Below are positions 45,256 to 55,000 of a DNA stretch of 64,000 bases, piece by piece. The DNA lies in NCBI GenBank assembly GCA_963700775.1, contig CAVOYU010000002.1:124001-188000 (forward strand), read 5' to 3'. Below the pieces are notes generated by a model, which worked only from the letters and a program-made list of their open reading frames with translations, made no database searches and had not been told where the DNA came from. A program made the translations under genes and the position numbers. The DNA is from Thermohalobaculum sp963700775 (GTDB lineage: Bacteria; Pseudomonadota; Alphaproteobacteria; Rhodobacterales; Rhodobacteraceae). Position 1 is the first letter of the stretch, and every line of letters begins with the position of its first letter.

Positions 45256-46113
45256 ATGGCGGAAAGTCTTAGCATGAGCGGCGGGGAAGTCCGTCGGCAG
45301 ACGATCGAGGATTTCGGCAGCCAGTGGCAGATCCACGGGCAGGTCGACCCTGACTACTGGTCCAGCGCCGAGATGTTCCGCGACCATTTCGGCAATCTGT
45401 TCGAGCCCGGCGAGATCACCGGCAAGTCGGTGGCCGAGGTCGGCAGCGGTTCGGGGCGGATCATCAACATGATCTGCAGCTTCGGTCCCGGGAAGTGCTA
45501 CGCGATCGAGCCCTCGGCCGGCTTCGAGGTGCTGAAGGCGAACACGGCGAAGAATGCCGAGGTCATCGAGTACCTGAACACCACCGGCGACCGGTTTGAC
45601 CTGAAAGACCTCGATCTCGTGTTCTCGCTCGGGGTCATCCACCACATCAAGGATCCGCTCGACGTGGTGCGCAACATCCACCGGAGCCTGCGGGACGGCG
45701 GCCGGTTCCTGATCTGGGTCTATGGCCACGAGGGCAACGCGGCCTATCTGTTCTTCTACAGTGCCGTCGCCGGTCTCACGAAGCGCATGCCGGACTCCTG
45801 GCTCGACGGGTTTTCGTCGTTCCTGAACGTCGCGATCGAGCCCTACATCTGGCTTTGCCGCGTGTTGCCATTGCCGCTCAGGGGGTACCTCCTGAACGTC
45901 TTCGGCAAGTGCGGGTGGCAGAAGCGGAAATACATCATCTTCGACCAGCTCAATCCAGCCTACGCGAAATACTACCGCCGCGAGGAACTGGAGTCGCTGC
46001 TCAGGTCCGCCGGCTTCGCCGAGATCGAGTTCTATCACAGGCACGGCTACAGCTGGACGGCGGTGGCGACGAAGGCCACTCTGGCCGCCGACGGGACAAG
46101 CGCGGCCGAATGA
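45256..46113 (+). CDS. class I SAM-dependent methyltransferase
   Basis: A 285-residue protein. Core motifs: VAEVGSGSGRIINMI (SAM loop), YAIEPSAGFEVL and LVFSLGVIHHIKDPLDVV. The start region QTIEDFGSQWQIHG and the later long helical insert are typical of methyltransferases in surface-sugar or lipid gene clusters. Strong G-rich ribosome site before ATG 45256. Its stop overlaps the start of the following GtrB-like gene as ATGA. Acceptor unknown. Confidence 0.8.
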   Translation: MAESLSMSGGEVRRQTIEDFGSQWQIHGQVDPDYWSSAEMFRDHFGNLFEPGEITGKSVAEVGSGSGRIINMICSFGPGKCYAIEPSAGFEVLKANTAKNAEVIEYLNTTGDRFDLKDLDLVFSLGVIHHIKDPLDVVRNIHRSLRDGGRFLIWVYGHEGNAAYLFFYSAVAGLTKRMPDSWLDGFSSFLNVAIEPYIWLCRVLPLPLRGYLLNVFGKCGWQKRKYIIFDQLNPAYAKYYRREELESLLRSAGFAEIEFYHRHGYSWTAVATKATLAADGTSAAE

Positions 46114-46450
46114 AGCTCTCGATCGTGATCCCGATTTACAACGAGCTGCAGAGTGTCGAGCCGCTCTATGGGCAGCTTGGCGAGGTGCTTGCCGGATCGG
46201 GGGCCGAATACGAGATCATCTTCAGCAACGACGGCAGCCGCGACGGCTCGGCCGAGGCTCTGGACAGAATCGCCGATGGCGACCCGCGAGTGAAAGTGAT
46301 CCACCTGCGGCGGAACTTCGGTCAGACCGCCGCGCTGATGGCAGGCTTCAATCATGCGAAGGGCGAGTTCGTCATCGCCATGGACGGCGACCTGCAGAAT
46401 GACCCGAAGGACATTCCGCGCCTGGTCGAGGCCATGGAGCAGGGCTTCTA
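46110..46450 (+). pseudogene. GT2 glycosyltransferase, GtrB/undecaprenyl-phosphate type, truncated by IS
   Basis: Only the first 113 residues remain. They carry SIVIPIYNELQSVEPLY, the nucleotide-binding NDGSRDGS (40-47) and acceptor MDGDLQNDP (91-99), typical of enzymes that load a sugar onto undecaprenyl phosphate (GtrB, ArnC). The family is about 310 residues with two C-terminal membrane helices; that part is missing because the IS630-family element begins at 46451. The missing 3' part is not present on the other side of the element. Overlaps the methyltransferase gene by 4 bp. Confidence 0.8.
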
Positions 46451-47612
46451 CCAACTCGCACTGATCAGAACCCATGCGCCCATTCGCGCAGGCCGATGGA
46501 CATGATCTTCCAAGGCTGGTCGATGAGGCGGTTCCAGGCTCGCAGCAGAACGCGACGATGTCGTCGTAGGACTGGAAGACGCGGTTGGAGAGCCAGTTGT
46601 CGCGCATGAACTGCCAGACGTTCTCGACCGGGTTCAGCTCCGGGGAGCGGGGCGGGAGCGGCATCAGGGTGATGTTGTCCGGGATGTCGAGCGTCGGTGG
46701 AGATGATGCCATCCGGCCTGATCGAGGAGCAGCACGGCGTGGGCGCCGGGGCCGACGGCCGCGCTGATCTCGGCCAGGTGCGCGTTCATCGCCGCGGTGT
46801 TGCACCAGGGCATGACCAGCGCCGCGCCCTTGCCCTTCTTCGGGCAGATGGCGCCGAAGATGTAGGCCCACGCGGTGCGCTGGTCCTGCGGCGCCGAGGG
46901 TCGGGTGCCGCGCCGCGCCCAGCGGCGGGTGATCCCGTTCTTCTGGCCGACCCGGGCTTCGTCCGGGAACCACATCTCTATCGCGGTGCCGGGGCGAGCC
47001 TGCTCGCGGATCGTCGCCAGCGTCGGCGGGGAAGTTTTTTTAAACGTCTCGATGGCGCTCTCGGTTCTGGGCGTGGTGGCGTCGGCCGGGCCGAGAGCTT
47101 GCGGTAGCCGAGCGCGCAGCTCCCGGCTCATCGTCTGCCTCGCTCAGCGAGATCGCGGAACTCCTCCCACACCCATTGCGCCAGATCGAACAGCCGCCAG
47201 CGCACCACGCCGTGGACCGCCGGGATCGGTCCACGCTCGACGGCGCCGCCAGAGCCGCGCGCTGATCGTCGCTCAGCTTCGGCGGCGTGCCAGGCGCCTT
47301 GGCATCGATCAGCCCGTCCGGGCCGCTCGCGTTGAACCGCAGCACCCAGTCGCGAACGATCTGCAGACCGACCCCCCCGGTCCGGGCTGCCTCCGTCCGC
47401 TTCCCGCCGTCGTAGATCGCCGCCAGCGCCAGCAGCCGGCGCGCCTGATTGGCGTCTTTCACCGACCGCGCCAACGCCCGCAGATCGCCGCTCCCGAAAT
47501 CACCCCGCAAGCCAATCGCTGCACCCATGGCGAACCTCCTCTGTTCGCCACAGTGATTCAGACTTCAGCCGATTTGGGAATCCCCAAATGAGTCAGGCTC
47601 AGCGCAAGATGG
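46451..47612 (-). mobile_element. IS630-family insertion sequence
   Basis: About 1162 bp flanked by TA dinucleotides (46449-46450 and 47613-47614), the usual IS630 target. Ends are imperfect inverted repeats: reading inward from each TA, left CCAACTCGCACTGATCAG and right CCATCTTGCGCTGAGCCT, 19 matches in 27 including the TA. One transposase gene on the minus strand fills it. The two flanks belong to different broken genes. Confidence 0.8.
46465..47528 (-). pseudogene. IS630-family transposase, several frameshifts
   Basis: DDE transposase with N-terminal helix-turn-helix (RRLLALAAIYDGGKRTEAAR, VRDWVLRFNASGPDGL), then FPDEARVGQKNGITRRWARR (first Asp), LLLDQAGWH (second Asp) and PPRSPELNPVENVWQFMRD (catalytic Glu), ending RLIDQPWKIMSIGLREWAHG before the stop at 46465. 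These pieces lie in different frames, with at least five breaks, e.g. near 47245, 47140, 47060, 46700 and 46535. One break could be the programmed frameshift known in this family, but five mean decay or sequence error. Confidence 0.82.
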
Positions 47613-48784
47613 TATTAGTCCCGTAACGGAAACGCGAAATAGGTGCCCCGACACCGACCAAGCAAAAAGAAACAGGGCCGCAAACACAGTTGGCACGTGC
47701 ATCAGTGTGCGAGGTGGCAGCAAAGGATCGCGGAGGAGGATATGTAATGGGCTCGCACACATCAGTAAGAGCAAGAGAATGAGGACGAAGCGAGACCAAG
47801 ATCGTCGCGGGCGCATCTCGCTGGTATTCGGTCCACCGAGAAGCCAGAGGATGACTGGGATTACGAACAGCAAGGCGAAGAGTGCCTTCATGGAAAAAGG
47901 CAAGATCGGTTCAGGCAGGATCAGGCTCCGGAGATCGTACATAAGGTACGACAGGAGCTTGCCCGGAATGTCACCGAGGTCGACGAACTCAGATCGCGCG
48001 TTATTGGCATAGGTGAACTGAAGCATCGGCTCATCCGAGCCCGCCAAGTCATCCAACGCCAATGGAAGCGCAACCTTGTGAAGAGTCTGATATAAGCGGC
48101 AAGAGCCACAGCCAACATTGAATAGCCGCGAATAACATTGGTCCAGATCTGCTTTGCATTCTCAAGCTTCAGGAGGCTGATAGCGGTCACGAAAACCAGG
48201 AAATAATAGGTCATGGGTTGATAGCTTGAGGCTACGACAACTAAAAGGATCGTCCCAATGATCATCCAGTTCGCGCCGCTTCGTTTCGCGAACGCCCAGA
48301 TTGCAAAGGTCAGCGCTGTGTAGCCAATTGCCGTGTTTAGCTGATTTACATCGTGATCAAAGTTCTCAGTATTATAAGGGTGCAGCGCAATCATCAATGA
48401 CGCCAGAACGACCGCGGTTGTGGAGGCATCAATTGCGCAGAGGCGGCAGAAGGCAACAGAGAATATTGAGAATGATACAATACCTAAAGCGTTTAAAGCA
48501 ACGAGGGTTCCATGATAATTAAATGAAAATTTCTCAAATATAATATATCCAATTGAAGCCGAATATCGCCCAATCACGCCAGTTGCTATCCCGAGAGCGT
48601 TGAATGGGTCCTCCATGTAGGCAAAGAACATATCATCCGGCACGTTGATTGAGTAGTGTTCTTGGCGAAAAATTATAAAAAGCGTAACAACAAATACAAC
48701 GACTAAAAGATCTCTAGGCCAAATCGTGAGGCGTCCTATCGAATTCTGATTTGGATCTATCAAGTGTAAATTTTCTTTAGTCAT
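47613..48784 (-). pseudogene. GtrII-like glucosyltransferase membrane protein, frameshifted and truncated
   Basis: Polytopic protein resembling serotype-converting glucosyltransferase II (Glucos_trans_II). First frame (48784 to about 48097): VPDDMFFAYMEDPFNALGIA, SASIGYIIFEKFSFNYHG, HPYNTENFDHDVNQLNTAIG and SSYQPMTYYFLVFV, with conserved acidic loop residues. The frame shifts at about 48096 and continues (LYQTLHKVALPLALDDLAG, FTYANNARSEFVDLGDIPG) up to the IS630 end, where the C-terminus is lost. DNA here is much more AT-rich than its neighbours, suggesting transfer. Paired in function with the GtrB-like gene. Confidence 0.68.
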
Positions 48785-48935
48785 TGCACTCCCCTCTCCG
48801 CGCCATCAAAGCGCGAGGCAATATACATGCAGTACAAGCTGAACCCAGCCGATCCGCATCATGCTTCGACGTCTCACAAGGCCATGCCCTTGCCAATGAA
48901 TCGAAACTTCCTGGATCGGCTCTAAGACGGTCATT

Positions 48936-50537
48936 CTATTCTCGACGCTCGATCGTAGCGATATAGAAATAGCTGAACAGTCTTACGTTCTTAAGTTTTG
49001 TTCCAATGTGACCACCCCTGTCGATTGGATCAATCTGCACCAGATAGTCGAACTCATCCGGCCAATCCGCCCAATAGACACGGTGATACGCATCGAGTTC
49101 GGCATTCCTGAAGCGGGCGACAAAATCCGGATCCAGCCCCAGCTCCAATTCAGCCGTGGTCAGCGGGTGTCCGGATCCGGTATCGAGTTCCCGGTTTCGA
49201 GCAGAGGCTCTGATCTGCGTCGCTCCGGTAAACAGAAACGGCACGAAGGCACTGCGCTCGATCACCGCGAGTTGCGCGACATGCCAATAGGCCCGGGCGG
49301 GGAGCGCCAGCGCTCGCTCGCCCTCATCCAGCGTCACGATCACCCTCGCGCCCCTGGAGATCTCGGCTGTCGCGTCGCGGAACTCGGCGAACTGACGGTC
49401 GCCGGTCGCGATGGGTTGCCAGACCGTGATCACCCGGGCAAGCACCAGCCCTGCAATCAGCAACGATGCGATGAGCCGGACTCTGCTGCTGTCGAGCGTG
49501 GCGAGCTGGGTTGCTGCGATCAGCAGCATGACAAGCACTGGTGGCAGCCGGAAGTCGACCCCCCAGACGCCGAGAAGCGTGTTCGGCATCAAGACGCAGA
49601 GCAAGGCCATGGCAAGCAGCGGCAGTGCCATTCCATCAGCGAGCGTGATCGATCCACGAACGGCAAGCCGCAGCCCACCGACGAGCATGAAGGCGAACAA
49701 CATCACGTCAGCGATGCTGTTCGAGAAGAACGTTGGTGAAAGGATCACCGGCAGCTTGTCGGAAAATCCGCCATAGATCGTTGCCCGCACGCCGCTCATG
49801 CCGTCATTCGCTGACCATCCGGCATAGGCCGCCAGCGTCAGGATCAGAGGCGGCAGCACAGGGGCGAATTCCCGGGCGAGCGCGGAGACGCGTGGCCCGC
49901 CGCGGTGCCACGCGACCGAAAGAGTGTGGGCGCCGACGATTGCCGCAAACTGGCCGAAGACCAGCATGTGCGTCAGGTAGAGCGTCGCTGAGAGCCCGAG
50001 CAACAGAAATCCGCGCCACCAACCTGGCAACGAGGAAAGTCGAAACCAGATTGCAAGCGCGATGAACATCACGCTGACCCCGAAGCAATAGTTCAGGAAA
50101 CCCCAGGAGAAAGTGTAGTTGTAGAGTACAGGCAGGGCGACCGCGGGCCAGAACGTCAACCGGCCCCACAGGGCCGCGCTCAGAAGCAGGATTCCGCAAT
50201 AGGTGACGGCCATCGTCGCTGCGACGAACCACCTGCCAATTTCATAGACGCTCCAAGTCCCGACCAGAGGCGTAAGCATCCAGTCGACCAGGAGATAGGG
50301 CGTGAGGCTTGGTACAACTTCGTAGTTCGCCTGCAAGTCCGGATCGTGGTCGATGTTCGCCAGGACATGCAATCGGGCAAGGTGGTTCGGCAGGTCGGCC
50401 AACGCCAGGAAATCCACCGACAGGACCGGGGCCAGGGTGACTGCCAGCAAGGCCAGGTGAAATGCGGCCAGCAGTGCGATCTGGCTGCGCGCCGCAACCT
50501 GCCTGTTGGAGGGCCTCGCTCCAGCTGGCTGGACCAT
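48936..50537 (-). CDS. polytopic membrane protein, probable glycan assembly
   Basis: A 533-residue protein with about ten to twelve hydrophobic helices and a ~130-residue C-terminal soluble domain (RARVIVTLDEGERALALPAR onward). The first periplasmic loop has SVDFLALADLPNHLARLHV with an Asp/His pair, and HMLVFGQFA occurs mid-protein, a layout like GT-C fold glycosyltransferases, but I cannot name the family. It starts 5 bp after the small transporter gene and its codon use is typical of the window. Confidence 0.7.
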   Translation of the reverse strand: MVQPAGARPSNRQVAARSQIALLAAFHLALLAVTLAPVLSVDFLALADLPNHLARLHVLANIDHDPDLQANYEVVPSLTPYLLVDWMLTPLVGTWSVYEIGRWFVAATMAVTYCGILLLSAALWGRLTFWPAVALPVLYNYTFSWGFLNYCFGVSVMFIALAIWFRLSSLPGWWRGFLLLGLSATLYLTHMLVFGQFAAIVGAHTLSVAWHRGGPRVSALAREFAPVLPPLILTLAAYAGWSANDGMSGVRATIYGGFSDKLPVILSPTFFSNSIADVMLFAFMLVGGLRLAVRGSITLADGMALPLLAMALLCVLMPNTLLGVWGVDFRLPPVLVMLLIAATQLATLDSSRVRLIASLLIAGLVLARVITVWQPIATGDRQFAEFRDATAEISRGARVIVTLDEGERALALPARAYWHVAQLAVIERSAFVPFLFTGATQIRASARNRELDTGSGHPLTTAELELGLDPDFVARFRNAELDAYHRVYWADWPDEFDYLVQIDPIDRGGHIGTKLKNVRLFSYFYIATIERRE

Positions 50538-50542
50538 CGGCT

Positions 50543-50896
50543 TCAGATCTTTCCGGCCGCCGTCGCGCTGACAACCGAGATACCAATCAGGATCAGTCCT
50601 ATGCCGAGCCAGCGCATCGTGCCGATGCTTTCACCCAGGAAGACCGCGCTCGAGATAATGACCGCAACGAATTGGATCGAGAAGATCGCCTGAGCGAGGT
50701 TCAGCGGCATCCTTTGCAAGAGCGTGGCATATCCGAGGAAGGCCATGCCGAAGCTGAGGGTGCCAAGGCAGGTGTACATGTTTACCATCGAGACCGGCCA
50801 GGTGTCCGACAGGCCAGGGCGCATCACGCCCACCTTGAGCAACACGTTGCCGGCGGCCGTGCAGGCCGTGATCATCAAGACCGCAAGAATCCACAT
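50543..50896 (-). CDS. small four-helix EamA/SMR-type transporter (ArnE/F-like)
   Basis: A 117-residue protein with four membrane helices. It begins MWILAVLMITACTAAGNVLL and has NLAQAIFSIQFVAVIISSAV plus GESIGTMRWLGIGLILIGI, the half-EamA pattern of lipid-linked sugar flippase subunits and SMR transporters. Start at 50896 follows GGGGAACAGG. Together with the downstream membrane protein and the GtrB/GtrII-like genes it fits a Gtr-like glycosylation module, with this protein as flippase. Function is inferred. Confidence 0.7.
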   Translation of the reverse strand: MWILAVLMITACTAAGNVLLKVGVMRPGLSDTWPVSMVNMYTCLGTLSFGMAFLGYATLLQRMPLNLAQAIFSIQFVAVIISSAVFLGESIGTMRWLGIGLILIGISVVSATAAGKI

Positions 50897-51244
50897 CCTG
50901 TTCCCCGCTCGATCGTTTCTCTGCCTGCCTCGGAGCCTTCTTGTGCGTCCGTCCCGTGGCGCCATTTATCTCGCAGTGTCAGTGCGGGCTGTGGCTCAGT
51001 CAAGAGCAGGCACTTTCGTCGCGGGGCTGCGGCGCGGGACTTGATCCGACACTCCAGGGTTGGTCTGCGCGGGTCGCCTCCATCACTGAAAGCCTCCGCC
51101 ATTCGCAGGCAGAGTAGGTTCGGGCAGTTTTGGAAATTTGCCCGGCGGCACACGAACCCTCTTGGCCGCTTTGGGTCTCTGGTGCTTCCCTGCCTCGGCG
51201 TTCCGGTGCTAGCCTCCGTCCGCGCGTTCGTTTGGAGGCCGCCG
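50897..51244. other. divergent intergenic region
   Basis: About 348 bp between the small transporter gene (minus) and the epimerase gene (plus). No gene, repeat or clear promoter hexamers seen. Confidence 0.5.
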
Positions 51245-52279
51245 ATGGGTACGCTGCTGGTCACCGGGGGCGGTGGCTTTGTGATGAGCCATCTCGTCCG
51301 CCACTGGACGGAACTCGGCCCCGGGAACCGGACGGTCGTGCTCGACGCGTTCGATCCGGACGCCGCGGCCCGGGGCTTCTTCGCTCCCGCGGGCGAGCGG
51401 ATCAGGTTCCTGAAGGGCGACGTGGCCGATGCGTCGGTCTGGGAAAGGCTCGACGCGCAGGTTCGGGGCCTGCCCGCGATCACCCATGTGGTCCACGGCG
51501 CGGCGGTGACTTCGGTCGAGCGGCTGCGGCGGGCAGGGGGCTTGCGCGGCGTCGTTCCGGCAATCGCCACGAACGTGATGGGGACTGCCCATGCGCTCGG
51601 CTTCGCCGAGGCGTTGCCGGGGCTGGAGCGGTTCGTGTGCGTCTCTTCGGGGTCGGTCTACGATCCGCATCGGCGCCCGGTGCCGGGGCAGCCTCAACCC
51701 GAGGACGGCGGCGTCGGGCCGATCGGGTTCTATCCGGTGTCCAAACTCATCGGCGAGCTTCTGACCGGGGAGGCGGCGGGGATGAACGGCGCGGGCGGCG
51801 GTTTGCCGGCGCTGTCGGTCAGGCTCTCGGGCGTCTACGGACCGTTGGACCGGCGAACCGAGAGCCGGGACGTCGACTGCGCGCCGAAGCGGATCCTGCA
51901 TCTGCTCCGTGCGGGCAGCCCGGTGCGGGTGAGCGGACTGGACGCTATCGGCGACTACGTTCATGCCGGCGACGTCGCCCGGGGCATCGCGGCGCTGCTG
52001 ACCTGTCCGGCGCCACGCCATCCTGTCTACAACATCGCCCAGGGCGAGGCGGTCTCGCTCCGTGACCTGCTGGCGCGCGTCGAGGAAATCGATCCGGCGC
52101 TCCGGATCGTCGAGGCGCCTCCGGAGGAGGCCGATCTCGTGGGCGATCCGACCCTGATGGGAGGGCGCTGGGGCGCCTATGACATCTCGCGCATCGCGGC
52201 TGAGACCGGATGGCGGCCACGGCCACTCGCGGACGGGCTCAGAGACTACCGGGACTGGCTCCGCGACCATCCGGTGTGA
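51245..52279 (+). CDS. NAD-dependent epimerase/dehydratase (SDR family)
   Basis: A 344-residue extended SDR enzyme. NAD-binding Gly motif VTGGGGFVMSHLV, then LKGDVADASVWERL, HGAAVTSVERL, active-site SSGSVYDP and YPVSK (catalytic Tyr and Lys). The later GDYVHAGDVARGIAAL and VYNIAQGEAVSLRDLL are typical of sugar-nucleotide epimerases. Its place beside the glycan genes suggests a nucleotide-sugar substrate, but it also borders the kamA block. Start at 51245. Confidence 0.85.
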   Translation: MGTLLVTGGGGFVMSHLVRHWTELGPGNRTVVLDAFDPDAAARGFFAPAGERIRFLKGDVADASVWERLDAQVRGLPAITHVVHGAAVTSVERLRRAGGLRGVVPAIATNVMGTAHALGFAEALPGLERFVCVSSGSVYDPHRRPVPGQPQPEDGGVGPIGFYPVSKLIGELLTGEAAGMNGAGGGLPALSVRLSGVYGPLDRRTESRDVDCAPKRILHLLRAGSPVRVSGLDAIGDYVHAGDVARGIAALLTCPAPRHPVYNIAQGEAVSLRDLLARVEEIDPALRIVEAPPEEADLVGDPTLMGGRWGAYDISRIAAETGWRPRPLADGLRDYRDWLRDHPV

Positions 52280-52761
52280 ACCCGACGCGGCGTGCCTGGT
52301 TAGGTCCGATTTCACGTCGATCGCCGTCTCGGAACAACCAAAGCCGAAGCCTGCGCCGGCAACCGTAGGTTGTGGTCATTTCTGCTTATCGGGCTAGGAG
52401 ATGTGGGTAGCCCCTCATTCCCAAGCGGTTTACCGGAAAATGGGGGCGTCAGATACACACCGGCGGAATCATTTTCTGGAAAGCCGGGGTCAATGCAGAA
52501 TTCCTCTTGAATCCTGAACTCCGGAGCGCATATTCGCGCCATTGTCAGGAGTGCGCGACGGAAACGACGATTCTCGCGCGACGGCGCCTCCCGACACGGA
52601 GCAGTAACAGGAAGATGGAACACACCACGCTGGGCTCGTCGGTTCCCGCGGAACCGGAAGAGCCTCCCAGTCCCAAAGGGACAGCATCCACTTCTACACT
52701 TACCCCGAAACACCGATCACCGCTTGCAGCCGCCTCGCAGAGGAAGGCTCTCCCGGCGCGT
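52280..52761. other. leader region of the kamA cluster
   Basis: About 480 bp before the conserved part of kamA. An ATG at 52615 behind AGGAAG is in frame with kamA and would add 49 Pro/Ser/Thr-rich residues of unknown worth. No riboswitch or promoter could be identified with confidence. The region is the likely control point for the whole cluster. Confidence 0.4.
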
Positions 52762-53974
52762 ATGCCGCGGGAGACATTTCCTATCGGAGTCGAGGCACGC
52801 GCCTTTCGCCGGAAGTTCTTTCCCGGAACAGGTTCGGAGGATTGGAACGACTGGCGCTGGCAGCTGCGGTCCCGCATCAAGAGCCAGGCCGAGCTGGAAC
52901 GCATCTTCCGCCTGTCGGACGACGAGCGGGATGCGGTGGCCCGCCATCAGGGCTCGCTGCCGGTCGGCATCACGCCCTACTATGCCAGCCTGCTCGACCG
53001 GGAGAACCCGGAGGACGGCCGTTGCGCCGGACGCATGTGCCCGTGGGCCAGGAGTACCTGCGCACTCCGGGCGAGGCGGACGATCCGCTCGGCGAGGACC
53101 ATGATGCGGCCGTGCCCGGCCTCGTGCACCGCTACCCGGACCGGGTGCTGTTCCTGGCGACCGGCTTCTGCTCGACCTACTGCCGCTACTGCACGCGCTC
53201 GCGCATGGTCGGTGAGGCCGGCGGCGACTACTAGTTCTCGCGCAGTCGCAGTGGGAAAAGGCGCTTCGCCTACATCGAGGCCCATCCCGAGATCCGCGAC
53301 GTGCTGATCTCGGGCGGCGACCCGCTGACCTTGGCGGACGACAAGCTCGACTACCTGCTCGGCCGCCTGCGGGCGATCAAGCATGTCGAGTTCATTCGCC
53401 TCGGCACCAAGGTGCCGGTGGTGCTGCCGATGCGGGTGACGCGGGCACTGGTGCGAATGCTGCGCAAGCATCATCCGCTGTGGATGAGCATCCACTTCAC
53501 CCACCCGTCCGAACTGACGCCGGAAGTGACGAAGGCGACCACGCGGCTCGCGGATGCCGGCATCCCGCTCGGCAGCCAGACGGTGCTTCTGAAGGGCATC
53601 AACGACAACGTGCGCGACGATGAAGAGGCTGATGCACGGGCTGCTGATGCGGCGGGTGAAGCCCTATTATCTCTACCAGTGCGACCCGATCACCGGCTCG
53701 GCGCAGTTCCGCACGCCGGTCTCGAAGGGCATCGAGATCATCGAGGGCCTCAGGGGTCACACCACGGGCTATGCGGTGCCGCAGTTCGTGATCGACGCGC
53801 CCGGCGGCGGCGGCAAGATCCCGCTCCTGCCGGAGTACGTGGTCGGCCGCGATGGCGACGACCTGCTGCTTCAGGAACTTCGAGGGTGACGTCTACCGGT
53901 ACACCGATCCGGCGGACGACAGTGGTCGGCGCGGGCCGATCCAGCGGTCCCGGCCGACCATCCGGAGGGCATGA
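52762..53974 (+). pseudogene. kamA: lysine 2,3-aminomutase family radical SAM enzyme, about six disruptions
   Basis: Would convert L-lysine to L-beta-lysine using a 4Fe-4S cluster, SAM and PLP. Pieces in three frames rebuild a normal ~390-residue protein: WNDWRWQLRSRIKSQAEL, VGITPYYASLLDRE, RRTHVPVGQEYLRTPGEADD, the radical SAM cluster motif CSTYCRYC (53169-53192), DVLISGGDPLTLADDKLDYL, MSIHFTHPSELTPEV, the PLP-Lys region VKPYYLYQCDPITGSAQF, and VPQFVIDAPGGGGKIPL. Breaks near 53020, 53245, 53273, 53619 and 53878 plus an in-frame TAG at 53232. First gene of the cluster; the next starts 4 bp later. Motif retention argues against long decay. An earlier start at 52615 is possible. Confidence 0.82.
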
Positions 53975-53978
53975 GGCC

Positions 53979-54997
53979 ATGCGCGTCGGCTTCGTCTATG
54001 ATCCTCCGCGACGAGTATCTCGCCGTGGGCTATTCCGAGGTCGAGGTGGCCGAGTTCGATTCCGAGTCGACGATTGCCGAGATCGAGGCCGCGCTCAACC
54101 GCTCGGTGCCGTGGTGGATCGGGTCGGGCGCGGCCAATGTCTCTGGCTCGCCGGCTGGCAGCCGGTGAGCGCTGGGATCTGGTGTTCTCGATCGCCGAGG
54201 GCCTGCACGGCCGCTCGCGCGAGGCTCAGGTGCCGGCTCTCTGCGAGACTGTTCGAGCAGGCCTATGCCTTCTCGGACCCGCTGACCATGGCGGCGACGC
54301 TCGACAAGGCGGTGGCCAAGCGGATCGGTGCGCGACCAGGGCGTGCCGACCGCGGATTTCGCGCTTGTCCGGCGGCCGCGAGGATGCCGACGGGATCCAG
54401 CTCGGCTTTCCGCTGTTCGTCAAGCCGGTGGCCGAGGGCACGGGCAAGGGCTGCGAAGTCGGCCTCGGTCGTCACCGACCGGGCTGAACTGGCGGCCGCG
54501 GCCGAGAGCCTGATCGGTCGCTTTCGCCAGCCGGTGATCGCCGAGCCGTTCCTGCCGGGCCGCGAGTTCACGGTGGGCATTCTCGGCAATGACGCGCGAG
54601 GCCGAGGTAATCGGCGTGCTCGAGATCATCGTGCGCGCCCGAGGTTGAGGACCGGGTCTATTCCTTCGAGAACAAGGAGGAATGCGAGAGCCGGGTGATC
54701 TACCGCCTCGCCGACGACGAGGAGGCGGTGCTGGCGGGCAAGCTGGCGCTGGCGGCCTACCGAGGCGCTCGACTGCCGCGACGCGGCGCGGGTCGACCTG
54801 CGCTCGGACGCTAGCGGCATCCCGCAATTCCTCGAGGTAAACCCGATCGCCGGGCTGCATCCGACCCATTCCGACCTGCCGATGCTCGACCGACCTTCTC
54901 GGGCCGCAGCTACGACTGGCTGATCGGCGGCATTCTGAATGCGGCGGCCGCGCGATACGGGTTCGAGCGGTCGGCCCGCGTGGCTGCGGCGGCCTGA
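53979..54997 (+). pseudogene. ATP-grasp ligase 1 (D-Ala-D-Ala ligase-like), about twelve frame breaks
   Basis: Reassembled from several frames the product reads MRVGFVYD, EYLAVGYSEVEVAEFDSEST, RRLAAGERWDLVFSIAEGLH, EQAYAFSDPLTMAATLDKAV, VPTADFALV, FPLFVKPVAEGTGKG (ATP-binding Lys and Gly loop), QPVIAEPFLPGREFTVGILG, ESRVIYRLADDEEAVLAGKL, and QFLEVNPIAGLHPTHSDLP (Mg-binding Glu and Asn). This is a D-alanine-D-alanine-ligase-type ATP-grasp carboxylate-amine ligase, about 340 residues. Breaks occur roughly every 80-100 bases, many with an extra base next to CGA. Likely substrates are an amino acid or small peptide; second gene of the kamA cluster. Confidence 0.78.
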
Positions 54998-55000
54998 GCT

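Noticed and set aside
45044..45277. 77-codon ORF before the methyltransferase gene
   Set aside because: It runs through the inverted repeat and into the next gene without a ribosome site or conserved features.
52312..52713. 133-codon ORF on the minus strand before kamA
   Set aside because: No conserved motif; lies in the leader of the cluster and overlaps the possible N-terminus of kamA.
52762..53974. kamA as part of the simple N-epsilon-acetyl-beta-lysine osmolyte pathway only
   Set aside because: That pathway needs just an aminomutase and one acetyltransferase. Two ATP-grasp ligases, a deacetylase and a SET protein go beyond it.
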